Assembly (NCBI RefSeq): GCF_001014975.1
Contig: NZ_BBXA01000029.1
Coordinates: 248,001-312,000 of the forward strand
Length of the DNA stretch: 64,000 bases
Origin: Novosphingobium sp. MD-1
GTDB taxonomy: Bacteria; Pseudomonadota; Alphaproteobacteria; Sphingomonadales; Sphingomonadaceae
Direction of reading: 5' to 3'
Shown here: in pieces, positions 55,271 to 63,943 of the stretch
How positions within the stretch are numbered: position 1 is the stretch's first letter
Layout of the letters: the number at the start of each line of letters is the position of its first letter
The notes under the pieces: generated by a model
What the model saw: only the letters and a program-made list of their open reading frames with translations
The model's database searches: none
Told to the model about the DNA's origin: nothing
Translations under genes and position numbers: made by a program

Positions 55271-57547
55271 ATGCGAAACTTTCTGCGATCGCCAGTTTCA
55301 ATCTCGGTGCTCATTGGGCTGATATGCAGCCTGGTGTTCATTGCCGAGCCGTTGGACCAGATCTACTGGAACGTTCGCTATCGCCTGTCGAGCCACGCGA
55401 TCTCGCAGCCGGTTATCGTTATCCCGCTGGATAACCAGGGTTCGGGATCGACGAAGAGCAGCGGCTGGACCACGATGGAACAGGCCCGGCTGCTCGAACT
55501 GGTGCGACGGCAGGTTCCGCGCAAGGTCGTGCTCGACGCGCGCGTCGATACCGGTCAGTCGATCTGGGGCGATCGCGCGCTGGCGCGTGCCATCGGTGAA
55601 CTGGGGGACGATTTCTCGCTGGTTCTGCGCAACAACAGCGTGGATGCGGATTCGCACGGCGAGTTCCTGTTCCCTGCCTCCTCCGTGGTGCCGCGTTCGC
55701 GCATTGCCATTTCCAAATGGAATGCGAACTTCATCGATTTTGCCACGACCGCGCCCTATGCGGTGCGGATCGACGGCAAGTCCTATCCCACGGTCGGCCC
55801 GGCGGTTGCCGGTATCCGCGGGCGTGAGGGCGGGGTCTATGTTCCCGATTTCTCGCTCGATCCGGATTCGGTGCCGCAGCTTCCTGTCAGCAAGCTGCTC
55901 AACGGCAAGTTCGCGCCGGGCCTGCTGACCGGCCGCACCGTCGTCATCAGCGATTTCGGAACGGCAGGCCGACCGATCGGATACTTCGGGCACGGTCGCA
56001 CGCCCGACATCGCGCTGGCCTTCGCCGGGTCGGAGGGTTTGCGGCGTCCTTTCGCCATCGTGCTGCCTCGCCTTGTGCTGCTGGGCCTGCTGGCGGTCTG
56101 CCTCGCGCTGGCGGCGAATGCCCGATCGCGTCGGGAAAAGGCGTTGTTCTATATCGCCGCCTGCGGCGTCACGTTCGTGCTGCCCGCCATTCTCGTCGAA
56201 TTTGGCATCCTCAGCTTCACCGATCAGCTTCTCGCCACGATGGCGATCTATGGCAGCATCCGCCTGTGGCAGAAGTGGCGCCGTCGCGTGCAGCACACGA
56301 GCGCGTCGGGCCTGCCCAATCTTCTGTCGCTCACCTCGAAACAAATCGAGGTCGGGCGCGACGTGGTGGTCGCGGTGATCGCGCGCTATGAGGAAATCCT
56401 CGCGACGCTGCCCAAGGAACTCCATGGGGAATGCGCGCGGCAGATCGCGCGCCGCCTGTCCGTCGGCTCGGGACGCAGCGAGATCTACAACGGCGATGGC
56501 GGTCATTTCGCCTGGACCGAGGAAGCGCGGCCGCTGGAAATGCAGCTCAACCACCTTGAAGGGTTGCGCGCGCTGTTTTCGGCTCCGCTGCAGATCGGCG
56601 AGCACACGTTCGACACCAACATCCATTTCGGTCTCGACCGCAACGAGGGCGTGGATGCCCTTGCGCGCGTCAATTCCGCGCTCGCGAGCGCCAACGAGGC
56701 GCTGACCAGCGGCCGGTCGATCGAACTGTTCGAAGCGGCTCGCCTTGCCGAAGCGCCGTGGGAACTTTCGCTTCATGCGCGCATCGATGAAGGCCTGCGC
56801 AACGGCGATATCTGGCTGGCCTTTCAGCCGCAGTGGGACTTTGCCGAAAAGCGCTTCTGCGGCGCGGAAGCCCTGATCCGCTGGAACCACCCCACGCGCG
56901 GGCCGATTGCGCCCGATGCCTTCATCCTGCAGGCGGAGCGGGCAGGGCGGATCGACGCGCTGACCTTCTGGGTTCTGGAAGAGGCGATTACGGCCGCGCT
57001 GGAAATCAACGCCCTGGGGCCGCGTTTCCAGATGAGCATCAACCTTTCGGCACAGATGGTCGACAAGCCGAACCTGGTGTCGAACATCGCCGAGGTGGTG
57101 CAGCGGCGCGGGATCGATCCCTCGCTTCTGACCATCGAGGTCACCGAAACCTCCAGTGTCCACAACCGCCCGGCGGCACGTCACAATCTTTCGCAATTGC
57201 GCGCACTGGGCTTCCGTCTTTCGATCGACGATTTCGGCACCGGCGAGGCGAGCCTTTCCTACCTGGCCGAATTGCCGAGCGATGAGTTGAAAATCGACCG
57301 CCGGTTCGTTTCGCGAATCACCACGGCAGAGCGTGAACGCGCGATCGTGGCCTATACGATCGCCTTGGCGCACGATCTTCACCAGGAAGTGGTGGCCGAG
57401 GGGATCGAGGACGAGGCGACGCTTCAGCTTCTGATGGAGCTGGGCTGCGACTACGCGCAGGGGTACTACCTCGGCAAACCGCAATCCTTCGCGGACTTCA
57501 TCCAGACCTACCGCAGATCGGCCGACATCCAGATCGGAATCGTTTAG
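55271..57547 (+). CDS. CHASE2-EAL protein, probable c-di-GMP phosphodiesterase
   Basis: 758 residues. A transmembrane helix (SISVLIGLICSLVFIAEPL) leads into a periplasmic CHASE2 sensor (about 40-250) and three further helices (255-325). A degenerate GGDEF-like region lacks the GGDEF motif. The EAL domain (from about 495) has its key motifs: GAEALIRWNHP (EAL), SINLSAQM, DDFGTGEASLSYL, and VAEGIEDE...QGYYLGKP. The acidic metal ligands look intact, so phosphodiesterase activity is likely. Position after the XrtA operon suggests it tunes polymer or motility through c-di-GMP. Confidence 0.92.
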   Translation: MRNFLRSPVSISVLIGLICSLVFIAEPLDQIYWNVRYRLSSHAISQPVIVIPLDNQGSGSTKSSGWTTMEQARLLELVRRQVPRKVVLDARVDTGQSIWGDRALARAIGELGDDFSLVLRNNSVDADSHGEFLFPASSVVPRSRIAISKWNANFIDFATTAPYAVRIDGKSYPTVGPAVAGIRGREGGVYVPDFSLDPDSVPQLPVSKLLNGKFAPGLLTGRTVVISDFGTAGRPIGYFGHGRTPDIALAFAGSEGLRRPFAIVLPRLVLLGLLAVCLALAANARSRREKALFYIAACGVTFVLPAILVEFGILSFTDQLLATMAIYGSIRLWQKWRRRVQHTSASGLPNLLSLTSKQIEVGRDVVVAVIARYEEILATLPKELHGECARQIARRLSVGSGRSEIYNGDGGHFAWTEEARPLEMQLNHLEGLRALFSAPLQIGEHTFDTNIHFGLDRNEGVDALARVNSALASANEALTSGRSIELFEAARLAEAPWELSLHARIDEGLRNGDIWLAFQPQWDFAEKRFCGAEALIRWNHPTRGPIAPDAFILQAERAGRIDALTFWVLEEAITAALEINALGPRFQMSINLSAQMVDKPNLVSNIAEVVQRRGIDPSLLTIEVTETSSVHNRPAARHNLSQLRALGFRLSIDDFGTGEASLSYLAELPSDELKIDRRFVSRITTAERERAIVAYTIALAHDLHQEVVAEGIEDEATLQLLMELGCDYAQGYYLGKPQSFADFIQTYRRSADIQIGIV

Positions 57548-57610
57548 GGATTGTTAACCCTCGACGTTAATGATAATTTTTGCTTCCAACCGTGGATGGA
57601 GGCAAAAGCT

Positions 57611-57646
57611 ATGTCGATTTGGCGTTGGCTGCTTCAGCTGATCTGA
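57611..57646 (+). CDS. 11-residue micro-ORF MSIWRWLLQLI
   Basis: GGAGG (57598-57602) lies 8 nt before ATG, an ideal spacing. The peptide MSIWRWLLQLI is hydrophobic with two Trp and one Arg. The end of the ORF overlaps the hairpin at 57631-57649. It resembles attenuator leader peptides in architecture (two TGG codons followed by hairpins) but no biosynthetic gene is downstream. It may be a true microprotein, a leader of an sRNA, or chance. Confidence 0.4.
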   Translation: MSIWRWLLQLI

Positions 57647-57659
57647 AGCACTGAAAATA

Positions 57660-57690
57660 CGGGCATTTCCGCAAGGAAGTGCCCGTTTTC
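57660..57690 (+). terminator. intrinsic terminator after the micro-ORF
   Basis: CGGGCATTTCC (57660-57670) pairs with GGAAGTGCCCG (57675-57685), GCAA tetraloop, one G-T pair, then TTTTCTGTC. On the minus strand it is also followed by TATTTTC, so it may serve zapE as well. Confidence 0.85.
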
Positions 57691-57762
57691 TGTCATTCCT
57701 GGGTTTTCTGATTTCCACGGATTTTGGTGGAGCCCGGGTTATTGATTTTGAGTTTTTTGGTT

Positions 57763-57790
57763 AACCCGTGCGGTTTCGCGCGGGTTTTTT
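57763..57790 (+). terminator. second intrinsic terminator with competing upstream segment
   Basis: AACCCGTGCG (57763-57772) pairs with CGCGCGGGTT (57777-57786), loop GTTT, then TTTT. An upstream CGGGTTA (57735-57741) can pair with TAACCCG (57762-57768), the 5' arm of this stem, giving an alternative hairpin. Confidence 0.75.
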
Positions 57791-57895
57791 GTTGGGTGAT
57801 TCGCGCCAGCGGATTGGTGGATCGGGTCGCTGGGGGCGCAAAAGTGCGGCAGCCGCTGTCGGCATGAGCCAGGCAGGTTCGCCAAGTAGGCGTTG

Positions 57896-59014
57896 TCAGT
57901 TCTCGCCGTGTCCCAGCGCGAGATAGTCCTGGCTTTGCATCTCCATCAGGCGGCTGATGGTGCGATCAAACTCGAAGCGACCATCGCCGCTTTCGTAAAG
58001 ATCCGCCGGTTCCGCATCCGCGGCGGCGATCAGCTTTACCTTGTGTTCGTAGAGCGCGTCGATCAGCGTGACGAAGCGCGCGGCCTCGTTGCGGTTTTCC
58101 GGCCCCAGGCGCGGGATGCCGACGATGATCACGGTGTGGTACTTGCGGGCAATGGCCAGATAGTCCGCGGCGCCGCGGGCTTCGGCGCAGAGCCGCTTGA
58201 AACTGAACACGGCCACGCCCTTCAGGCTCTTGGGCACGTGCAGCATTCTCCCGCCGCCCACGTCGATGTCCGCGGAAGGAACGTGCAGGCTGTCTTCGGG
58301 GGGATAGTCGGTCAGCCGGAAAAACGCTTCGCGCGTGGCCTCCGTGGCGGCCGGTCCGTTGGGCACATGCCAGGTGCCGACGCCGCGCATCCGCTCCAGC
58401 CGGTAATCGGTGGGGCCGTTGAGCGTCAGCACGTCCAGCCGGCTTTCGACCAGCGCGATGAACGGCAGGAAGTGCTCGCGGTTCAACCCGTCCTTGTACA
58501 GTTCCGACGGCGCGCGGTTGGATGTGGTCACCACGGTAACGGCATGGTCCACGATCAGCGCGGTGAACAGCCGGCTCATGATCATGGCGTCGGCACTGTT
58601 GTTCACGACCATCTCGTCGAAACACAGCACGCGCGTTTCCTGCCCGATCGCGGCGGCGACCGGCATGATCGGATCGCCGCTTTCCTTCTTGCGCTCCTCG
58701 CGCAGGCGCGCGTGCACGTCGAGCATGAATTCGTGGAAGTGCGAGCGGCGCTTGGCGGTGATGGCAAGGTTGTCGTGGAACAGGTCCATCAGCATGGACT
58801 TGCCGCGCCCCACGCCGCCCCACATGTACAATCCGCGCGGCTGGTCTTGCGCCTTGCGGCCCAGCAGCTTGCCGAAAAAGCCGGGCGTGTGCGCTGGTGC
58901 TTCCAGTTCCTGCTGGAGTCGGTCGAGCCTGGCGGCGGCGGCGGCCTGTTCCGGATCGGGCCGCAGTTCTCCCGCCGCGACCAGTTCGGCATAGCGTTCC
59001 GAAACGCGGATCAT
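57896..59014 (-). CDS. zapE: cell division protein ZapE (AFG1-like ATPase)
   Basis: 372 residues from the ATG at 59014, which overlaps the thioesterase stop. AFG1-family P-loop GLYMWGGVGRGKSMLMDLF near residue 65, HFHEFMLDVH, Walker B VLCFDEMVVNNSADAMI and VVTTSNRAPSELYKDGLNREHFLPFI are typical. ZapE destabilises FtsZ rings during constriction and is required under low oxygen in E. coli; the mitochondrial homolog AFG1 acts in respiratory-complex quality control, which fits linkage with sdhB. It is the last gene of sdhB-thioesterase-zapE. Confidence 0.95.
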   Translation of the reverse strand: MIRVSERYAELVAAGELRPDPEQAAAAARLDRLQQELEAPAHTPGFFGKLLGRKAQDQPRGLYMWGGVGRGKSMLMDLFHDNLAITAKRRSHFHEFMLDVHARLREERKKESGDPIMPVAAAIGQETRVLCFDEMVVNNSADAMIMSRLFTALIVDHAVTVVTTSNRAPSELYKDGLNREHFLPFIALVESRLDVLTLNGPTDYRLERMRGVGTWHVPNGPAATEATREAFFRLTDYPPEDSLHVPSADIDVGGGRMLHVPKSLKGVAVFSFKRLCAEARGAADYLAIARKYHTVIIVGIPRLGPENRNEAARFVTLIDALYEHKVKLIAAADAEPADLYESGDGRFEFDRTISRLMEMQSQDYLALGHGEN

Positions 59015-59466
59015 TTGCGCGAAGGTTTGCGGACCGTGCCGGTAAAGGACGCGACGGTTTCGTCTTCCTGCACCACCAGGCCGCGCAGGAACACGAGCCG
59101 GCCGGTTTCGCGCAGGACTTCGCACACCGAATCGAGCGGCTGGCCGATCCGGCCGGCGCCGATGAACTGCGTCGCGAGGTCGAGCGTGACAGAACCCGCC
59201 GCATCGCCGTTCAGCAGCAGGCGCATCGCGGAAAACAGCGAGATGTCGATCAGCGCCAGCGTGACCCCACCGTGGACCGCATCCAGCAGGTTGCTGTGGC
59301 GGCGTTCGGGAAACATGCGCAGGCGAACCTGCCGCTTGCCGCCCGGCGCCTCTTCCTCGCGCACCACAAGGTCGCCCATCGTCTGGGCGTTGAACCGGGT
59401 CGGGTCCGCGAGGTTCCAGGTAAACCAGCCGGGATGCTGGTCCGAAGGCCCGTAGCTGAAGGCCAT
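59011..59466 (-). CDS. PaaI-like hotdog thioesterase
   Basis: 151 residues between sdhB and zapE. The hotdog motif HSNLLDAVHGGVTLALIDISLFSAM and the C-terminal strand GRLVFLRGLVVQEDETVASFTGTVRK are seen; the catalytic acidic residue may be Asp in LID. It hydrolyses acyl-CoA of unknown type. Its ATG lies 8 nt after the sdhB stop, and its stop overlaps zapE, so the three are probably one transcript. Confidence 0.88.
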   Translation of the reverse strand: MAFSYGPSDQHPGWFTWNLADPTRFNAQTMGDLVVREEEAPGGKRQVRLRMFPERRHSNLLDAVHGGVTLALIDISLFSAMRLLLNGDAAGSVTLDLATQFIGAGRIGQPLDSVCEVLRETGRLVFLRGLVVQEDETVASFTGTVRKPSRK

Positions 59467-59473
59467 CTGCGGG

Positions 59474-60256
59474 TCAGACCGCCCGCTCGGCCTGCATCTT
59501 CTTGATTTCGGCGATCGCGCGCGCCGGCGACAGGCCCTTGGGGCAGACGTTGGCGCAGTTCATGATCGTGTGGCAGCGGTAGAGGCGGAAGGGGTCTTCC
59601 AGCTCGTCCAGCCGTTCACCGGTCATTTCATCGCGGCTGTCGGCCAGCCAGCGGTAGGCCTGCAGCAGGATTGCCGGGCCAAGGAACTTGTCCGAATTCC
59701 ACCAGTAGCTCGGGCAGGAGGTGGAGCAGCACGCGCACAGGATGCATTCGTAAAGGCCATCCAGCTTTTCGCGCTGTTCCGGCGACTGCAGGCGCTCCTT
59801 GCCCGAAGGCGTGGGCGAAACCGTCTGCAGCCAGGGACGGATCGAGGCGTACTGCGCGTAGAAGTGCGTGAAATCGGGAACAAGGTCCTTGATCACTTCC
59901 ATGTGCGGCAGCGGGGTGATGCGGATATCGCCCTTGAGATCCTCGATCGCCGTGGTGCAGGCTAGGCCGTTGCGGCCGTTGAGGTTCATCGCGCACGAAC
60001 CGCAGATGCCCTCGCGGCAGGACCGGCGGAACGTCAGCGTCGGGTCTTGCTCGCTCTTCATCTTGATCAGCGCGTCGAGCACCATCGGGCCGCACTGGTC
60101 CAGATCGATCTCGAACGTGTCGTAGCGGGGGTTCTCGCCGCTGTCGGGGTCGTAGCGATAGACCTTGAACTTCCGGATCCGCCCCTGGGTCGCCGCCGCG
60201 TGATGACGGGACTTTCCGGTGATCTTGGAATTCTTCGGAAGCGAGAAGGTCGCCAT
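59474..60256 (-). CDS. sdhB: succinate dehydrogenase iron-sulfur subunit
   Basis: 260 residues from the ATG at 60256. All three clusters are present: [2Fe-2S] ([21 protein letters not shown]), [4Fe-4S] ([16 protein letters not shown]) and [3Fe-4S] ([15 protein letters not shown]). SdhB passes electrons from the SdhA flavin to quinone in complex II at the inner membrane. sdhC, sdhD and sdhA are not next to it: the upstream neighbour is a divergent methyltransferase, so the operon is split in this genome. Confidence 0.97.
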   Translation of the reverse strand: MATFSLPKNSKITGKSRHHAAATQGRIRKFKVYRYDPDSGENPRYDTFEIDLDQCGPMVLDALIKMKSEQDPTLTFRRSCREGICGSCAMNLNGRNGLACTTAIEDLKGDIRITPLPHMEVIKDLVPDFTHFYAQYASIRPWLQTVSPTPSGKERLQSPEQREKLDGLYECILCACCSTSCPSYWWNSDKFLGPAILLQAYRWLADSRDEMTGERLDELEDPFRLYRCHTIMNCANVCPKGLSPARAIAEIKKMQAERAV

Positions 60257-60365
60257 CAAAATGTCCCCGTTGCGCGTGGTTGGCTCCAATTCGAGTCGGT
60301 CATTAGCGAAACCGGCGCGCGGGGCAAGGGGGACAGAGGGGTAATGCCTCTTGCGATGCACAATT

Positions 60366-60375
60366 GGGGGGGGGG
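60366..60375 (+). repeat. G10 homopolymer in the sdhB-methyltransferase intergenic region
   Basis: Ten consecutive G follow CAATT, 110 nt upstream of the sdhB start and 121 nt upstream of the methyltransferase start. Long G runs slip during replication and could alter promoter spacing, or may be a sequencing-sensitive site. Confidence 0.7.
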
Positions 60376-60495
60376 CGGCTTGCCGTCGCTCTGGCGGAAC
60401 CATGCTGCGGAACGCGCGGTGTTTCCGGCTTGTCGAAGATTGCGGGCATGCGCACTCTGCGACTGAAGCGTGAAAGGCGAGCGAGAGGGAGAGGG

Positions 60496-61128
60496 ATGGG
60501 TATCAGACAATGGTATGAGGACAAGATCCTGCCACGGATGATCCGATGCGCGTGCAGCGCCGATGCGATCATGGAATTGCGGGCCGGCGTGGTGCCCAAG
60601 GCGCGCGGCCGCGTGTTCGAGCTCGGCTGCGGCGGGGGCATAAACCAGCAGTTCTACGATGCCGATGCGGTAACCGCGTTCGCCGGGCTGGACCCTTCGG
60701 GCAAGCTGCTGGACTATGCCCGCGCGGAAGCCGAAAGGAAGGGCTGGCAGGCCGATATCCGCGAAGGCGTGGGCGAGGCCATTCCGTTCGCGGACGACAG
60801 TTTCGATACGGTTGTCTGCACTTACACGCTGTGCTCGGTGGGGGATTCCGCGCAGGTCTTGCGCGAAATGCGGCGCATCCTGAAGCCCGGCGGGCGGTTG
60901 CTGTTCCTCGAACACGGGCAGGCGCCCGATCCCGGCGTGCAGCGCTGGCAGCGCCGGCTGGAGCCGCTCTGGGTTCCATTGATGGGGGGATGCCATCTGA
61001 CCCGGCCGGTGATCGCGTCCGTCCGGCAGGCGGGCTTCGCCATGGAAGACAGCGGTCAGCGGTACATGCCGAAGATGCCGCGCTGGGCGTCCTGGATGGA
61101 ATGGGGCAGCGCGCTCAAGACAGCCTGA
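60496..61128 (+). CDS. class I SAM-dependent methyltransferase
   Basis: 210 residues from the ATG at 60496 (GAGGGAGAGGG upstream; earlier in-frame ATGs lack one). Methyltransf_11 motifs: motif [15 protein letters not shown], acidic loop [13 protein letters not shown], motif [15 protein letters not shown] and motif [16 protein letters not shown]. The closest look is to UbiE/phosphatidylethanolamine-methyltransferase-like proteins; the substrate could be a quinone precursor or lipid. Divergent from sdhB and ended by a strong bidirectional terminator. Confidence 0.88.
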   Translation: MGIRQWYEDKILPRMIRCACSADAIMELRAGVVPKARGRVFELGCGGGINQQFYDADAVTAFAGLDPSGKLLDYARAEAERKGWQADIREGVGEAIPFADDSFDTVVCTYTLCSVGDSAQVLREMRRILKPGGRLLFLEHGQAPDPGVQRWQRRLEPLWVPLMGGCHLTRPVIASVRQAGFAMEDSGQRYMPKMPRWASWMEWGSALKTA

Positions 61129-61144
61129 TGCGCCGGCCTGCACG

Positions 61145-61180
61145 AAAAAGCCCTCCCCGGCTGTCCGGGGAGGGCTTTTT
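61145..61180. terminator. bidirectional terminator between methyltransferase and rne
   Basis: AAAAAGCCCTCCCCGG (61145-61160), loop CTGT, CCGGGGAGGGCTTTTT (61165-61180): a perfect 16-bp stem with T-run on both strands. It serves the + methyltransferase and the - rne gene. Confidence 0.95.
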
Positions 61181-61201
61181 GTTGTCCAATGACGGGTGCC
61201 G

Positions 61202-63943
61202 TCAGGCGCCGAACGTGCGCTGCCACCAGCCGCGACGCGATGCGCCGCCTTCGGCTTCGGCATTTTCGGCGTCGGCGGCCGGATCGGCGGCAACCGGATT
61301 GGCTGCCTCGACGGCCACGGGCGCTTGTTCTGCCGCTTCGTTCGCCGGAGCAGCGTCGGCCTTCTTGCGGCGGGTGCGCTTGGGCTTGGCCGGAGCTTCC
61401 TCGGCGGCAGCGGGTTCGGCGGGGGGCGCTTCCGCAGCGGGCGCTTCCTCGACCACCGGAGCAGCGTCGGCCTTCTTGCGGCGGGTGCGCTTGGGCTTGG
61501 CCGGAGCTTCCTCGGCGGCAGCCGGTTCAGCGGGGGCCGTTTCCGCAGCCGGCGCTTCCTCGACCACCGGAGCGGCCTCGGCCTTCTTGCGGCGGGTGCG
61601 CTTGGGCTTGGCCGGCGCCTCGTCCGCAGGCGCGGCTTCGGCAGTGACCGTCTCAGCCGGTGCTTCGGCAACCGTTTCTTCCGGCGTTTCTTCCGGAGCA
61701 GCCGCTTCTTCCGCCGCGCTCAGCTCTTCACCGCCTTCGGTGCCATCCGTTTCACGACCGCCGCCACGGCGGCGACGGCTGCGCCGGCGACGCTTGCGGG
61801 GGCCGCGGTCACCCTCGGCCTCCTCGCCAGCGGCAACGGTGCTTTCGGTTTCCTCGGCATCATCGGCATCGTCTGCCGTTTCAGCGTCTGGCGCTTCGGT
61901 TTCGCCATCGCCGTCGTCGGCCGAACGGGCGTCCTCGGCCTGCGCCGTTTCGTCGTCGCGCCGGCCACGGCCGCGACGGCGCTTGCGCCGCTTGCGGCGG
62001 CCATTGCCATCGCCGTTGTCGCGGTCGTCGCCGCGCGCCTCGGCTTCTTCTTCCTCGTCCTCGTCGTCGAACGCCTCGTCGGCGAGGTCGTCTTCCTCCG
62101 GTTCGACGATGGGTTCGAAGCGCGGCTGGAACTCAGGCTTCGGTCCGCGCGAGGCGACGCGCATCTTGGCGCCTTCGTTCTCGCCTTCGGGGATCACTTC
62201 CACCGTCACGCCATAGCGGGCCTCGATCTCGGCAAGATCGGCGCGCTTGGTGTTGAGGACGTAAATCGTCGCTTCCTGGCTGGCATAGAGCGTGATGACG
62301 CTGCCGCGACCCTTGGCGGCTTCGTCCTCGATCATGCGCAGCGCCGAAAGGCCGGCGGACGAGGCGGTGCGGACCAGGCCCGAACCATCGCAGTGCGGGC
62401 AGGCGCGGGTGGTCGCTTCCAGCACGCCGGTGCGCAGGCGCTGGCGGCTCATTTCCATCAGGCCGAAGCCGGAAATGCGGCCCACCTGGATGCGCGCGCG
62501 GTCGTTCTTCAGCGCGTCCTTCATCGCCTTCTCGACCTTGCGGATGTTCGATCCGTATTCCATGTCGATGAAGTCGATGACGACAAGGCCGGCCATGTCG
62601 CGCAGGCGAAGCTGGCGCGCGATTTCGCGGGCCGCTTCCAGGTTGGTGGAAAGCGCGGTCGCCTCGATGCCGTGCTCCTTGGTGGAGCGGCCCGAGTTGA
62701 TGTCGATCGAAACGAGCGCTTCGGTCGGGTTGATGACGAGATAGCCGCCCGACTTCAGCTGGACCACCGGATCGTACATCGCGGTAAGCTGGTCTTCCGC
62801 GCCGTACCGCTGGAACAGCGGCACCGGATCGGCATAGTGCTTCACCCGCTTGGCGTGGCTGGGCATCAGCAGCTTCATGAAGTCCTTGCCGGCACGGTAT
62901 CCGGCTTCGCCTTCGACGATCACTTCCTCGATGTCGCGGTTGTAGATGTCGCGGATCGCGCGCTTGATCAGGTCGCTGTCCGAATGGATCAGCGCCGGCG
63001 CGCTGGAATGCAGCGTGCGCTCGCGGATTTCGTCCCACAGGCGGGCGAGATAATCGAAGTCGCGCTTGATCTCGGGTTTGGTGCGCTGCAGCCCGGCAGT
63101 GCGGACGATGCAGCTCATCGACTTGGGCAGTTCCAGTTCGCCGATGATCGACTTCAGCCGCTTGCGGTCCGAAGCGCTGGAAATCTTGCGGCTGATGCCG
63201 CCGCCATGGCTGGAATTGGGCATGAGCACGCAATAGCGGCCCGCAAGGCTCAGGTAGGTGGTCAGCGCCGCACCCTTGTTGCCGCGCTCTTCCTTGACGA
63301 CCTGGACCAGCAGCACCTGCCGGCGCTGGATCACGTCCTGAATCTTGTAGCGGCGGCGCAGCGCCATGCGCTTGGCGCGCAATTCATCGGCTTCCTTGGC
63401 CTGGCCGCGGCCCTGCCGGCGTCCGCGCCGCGGGCGGCGACCGCCGTTATCGGCAGAGGCGTCTTCCGCCTCGGCGTCCTGTTCGGCCTCTTCGTTTTCC
63501 CCTTCGACTACGCCGCCTTCGATCGTGGCGACATCGTCCTTTTCCGAAGTATCGACTTCGGTCACGCCTTCTTCATCGCCGAAGGCATCGCCTTCATCGC
63601 CAAAGCCGTCGTCCGCGTCTTCCTCGGCCGCGCGCAGGGCGGCTTCTTCCTCGGCATGCGCGGCTTCTTCCGCCAGCAGCGCCTCGCGATCCTCCTTGGG
63701 GATCTGATAGTAATCCGGATGGATTTCACTGAAGGCCAGGAACCCGTGACGGTTGCCGCCGAAATCGACGAACGCCGCCTGCAGCGACGGTTCGACGCGG
63801 GTTACCTTGGCGAGATAGATGTTGCCCTTGATCTGCTTGTGATCAGCCGATTCAAAGTCGAATTCTTCAATACGGTTGCCCTTGAGCACCGCCACCCGGG
63901 TTTCTTCCTGGTGGCGCGCATCGATTAGCATGCGCGTGGTCAT
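61202..63943 (-). CDS. rne: ribonuclease E/G
   Basis: 913 residues; GGAGA upstream of the ATG at 63943. The S1 RNA-binding domain at the N-terminus is interrupted by a 100-residue acidic then Arg-rich insert (about 90-200), typical of alphaproteobacteria. The RNase H/DNase I-like core has the two catalytic aspartates (SIDINSGRST and VVIDFIDME) and the Zn-link CPHCDGSG. A long C-terminal acidic/Arg-Lys scaffold includes three 37-residue repeats with APAKPKRTRRKKA (61345-61621), likely RNA or partner binding. It governs mRNA decay and rRNA maturation; E-type rather than G-type because of the scaffold. Confidence 0.96.
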   Translation of the reverse strand: MTTRMLIDARHQEETRVAVLKGNRIEEFDFESADHKQIKGNIYLAKVTRVEPSLQAAFVDFGGNRHGFLAFSEIHPDYYQIPKEDREALLAEEAAHAEEEAALRAAEEDADDGFGDEGDAFGDEEGVTEVDTSEKDDVATIEGGVVEGENEEAEQDAEAEDASADNGGRRPRRGRRQGRGQAKEADELRAKRMALRRRYKIQDVIQRRQVLLVQVVKEERGNKGAALTTYLSLAGRYCVLMPNSSHGGGISRKISSASDRKRLKSIIGELELPKSMSCIVRTAGLQRTKPEIKRDFDYLARLWDEIRERTLHSSAPALIHSDSDLIKRAIRDIYNRDIEEVIVEGEAGYRAGKDFMKLLMPSHAKRVKHYADPVPLFQRYGAEDQLTAMYDPVVQLKSGGYLVINPTEALVSIDINSGRSTKEHGIEATALSTNLEAAREIARQLRLRDMAGLVVIDFIDMEYGSNIRKVEKAMKDALKNDRARIQVGRISGFGLMEMSRQRLRTGVLEATTRACPHCDGSGLVRTASSAGLSALRMIEDEAAKGRGSVITLYASQEATIYVLNTKRADLAEIEARYGVTVEVIPEGENEGAKMRVASRGPKPEFQPRFEPIVEPEEDDLADEAFDDEDEEEEAEARGDDRDNGDGNGRRKRRKRRRGRGRRDDETAQAEDARSADDGDGETEAPDAETADDADDAEETESTVAAGEEAEGDRGPRKRRRRSRRRRGGGRETDGTEGGEELSAAEEAAAPEETPEETVAEAPAETVTAEAAPADEAPAKPKRTRRKKAEAAPVVEEAPAAETAPAEPAAAEEAPAKPKRTRRKKADAAPVVEEAPAAEAPPAEPAAAEEAPAKPKRTRRKKADAAPANEAAEQAPVAVEAANPVAADPAADAENAEAEGGASRRGWWQRTFGA
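61345..61621 (-). repeat. 111-bp tandem repeat (2.5 copies) in rne
   Basis: A 37-codon unit (EAPAKPKRTRRKKA, then AAPVVEEAPAAE and a PAEPAAAE tail) occurs in full twice and once partly, with a period of 111 bp (copies end at 61621, 61510 and 61399). Length variation between strains by unequal recombination is likely. Confidence 0.85.

Larger units (their letters stand above)
57590..57690 (+). ncRNA. candidate small transcript (leader-like RNA with micro-ORF and terminator)
   Basis: A strong ribosome binding site, an 11-codon ORF, a hairpin (GCTTCAG 57631-57637 with CTGAAGC 57643-57649, loop CTGAT) and an intrinsic terminator (57660-57690) follow each other in 100 nt. A -10-like GATAAT is at 57572-57577. 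No gene lies downstream on this strand, so the unit is self-contained. It is an inferred RNA; the exact 5' end is not defined. Confidence 0.45.

Noticed and set aside
57741-57764. Seven-codon Phe-rich ORF (ATT GAT TTT GAG TTT TTT GGT TAA) that could be a Phe attenuator leader
   Set aside because: No ATG, GTG or TTG start in frame; ATT starts are exceptional and no Phe-related gene follows.
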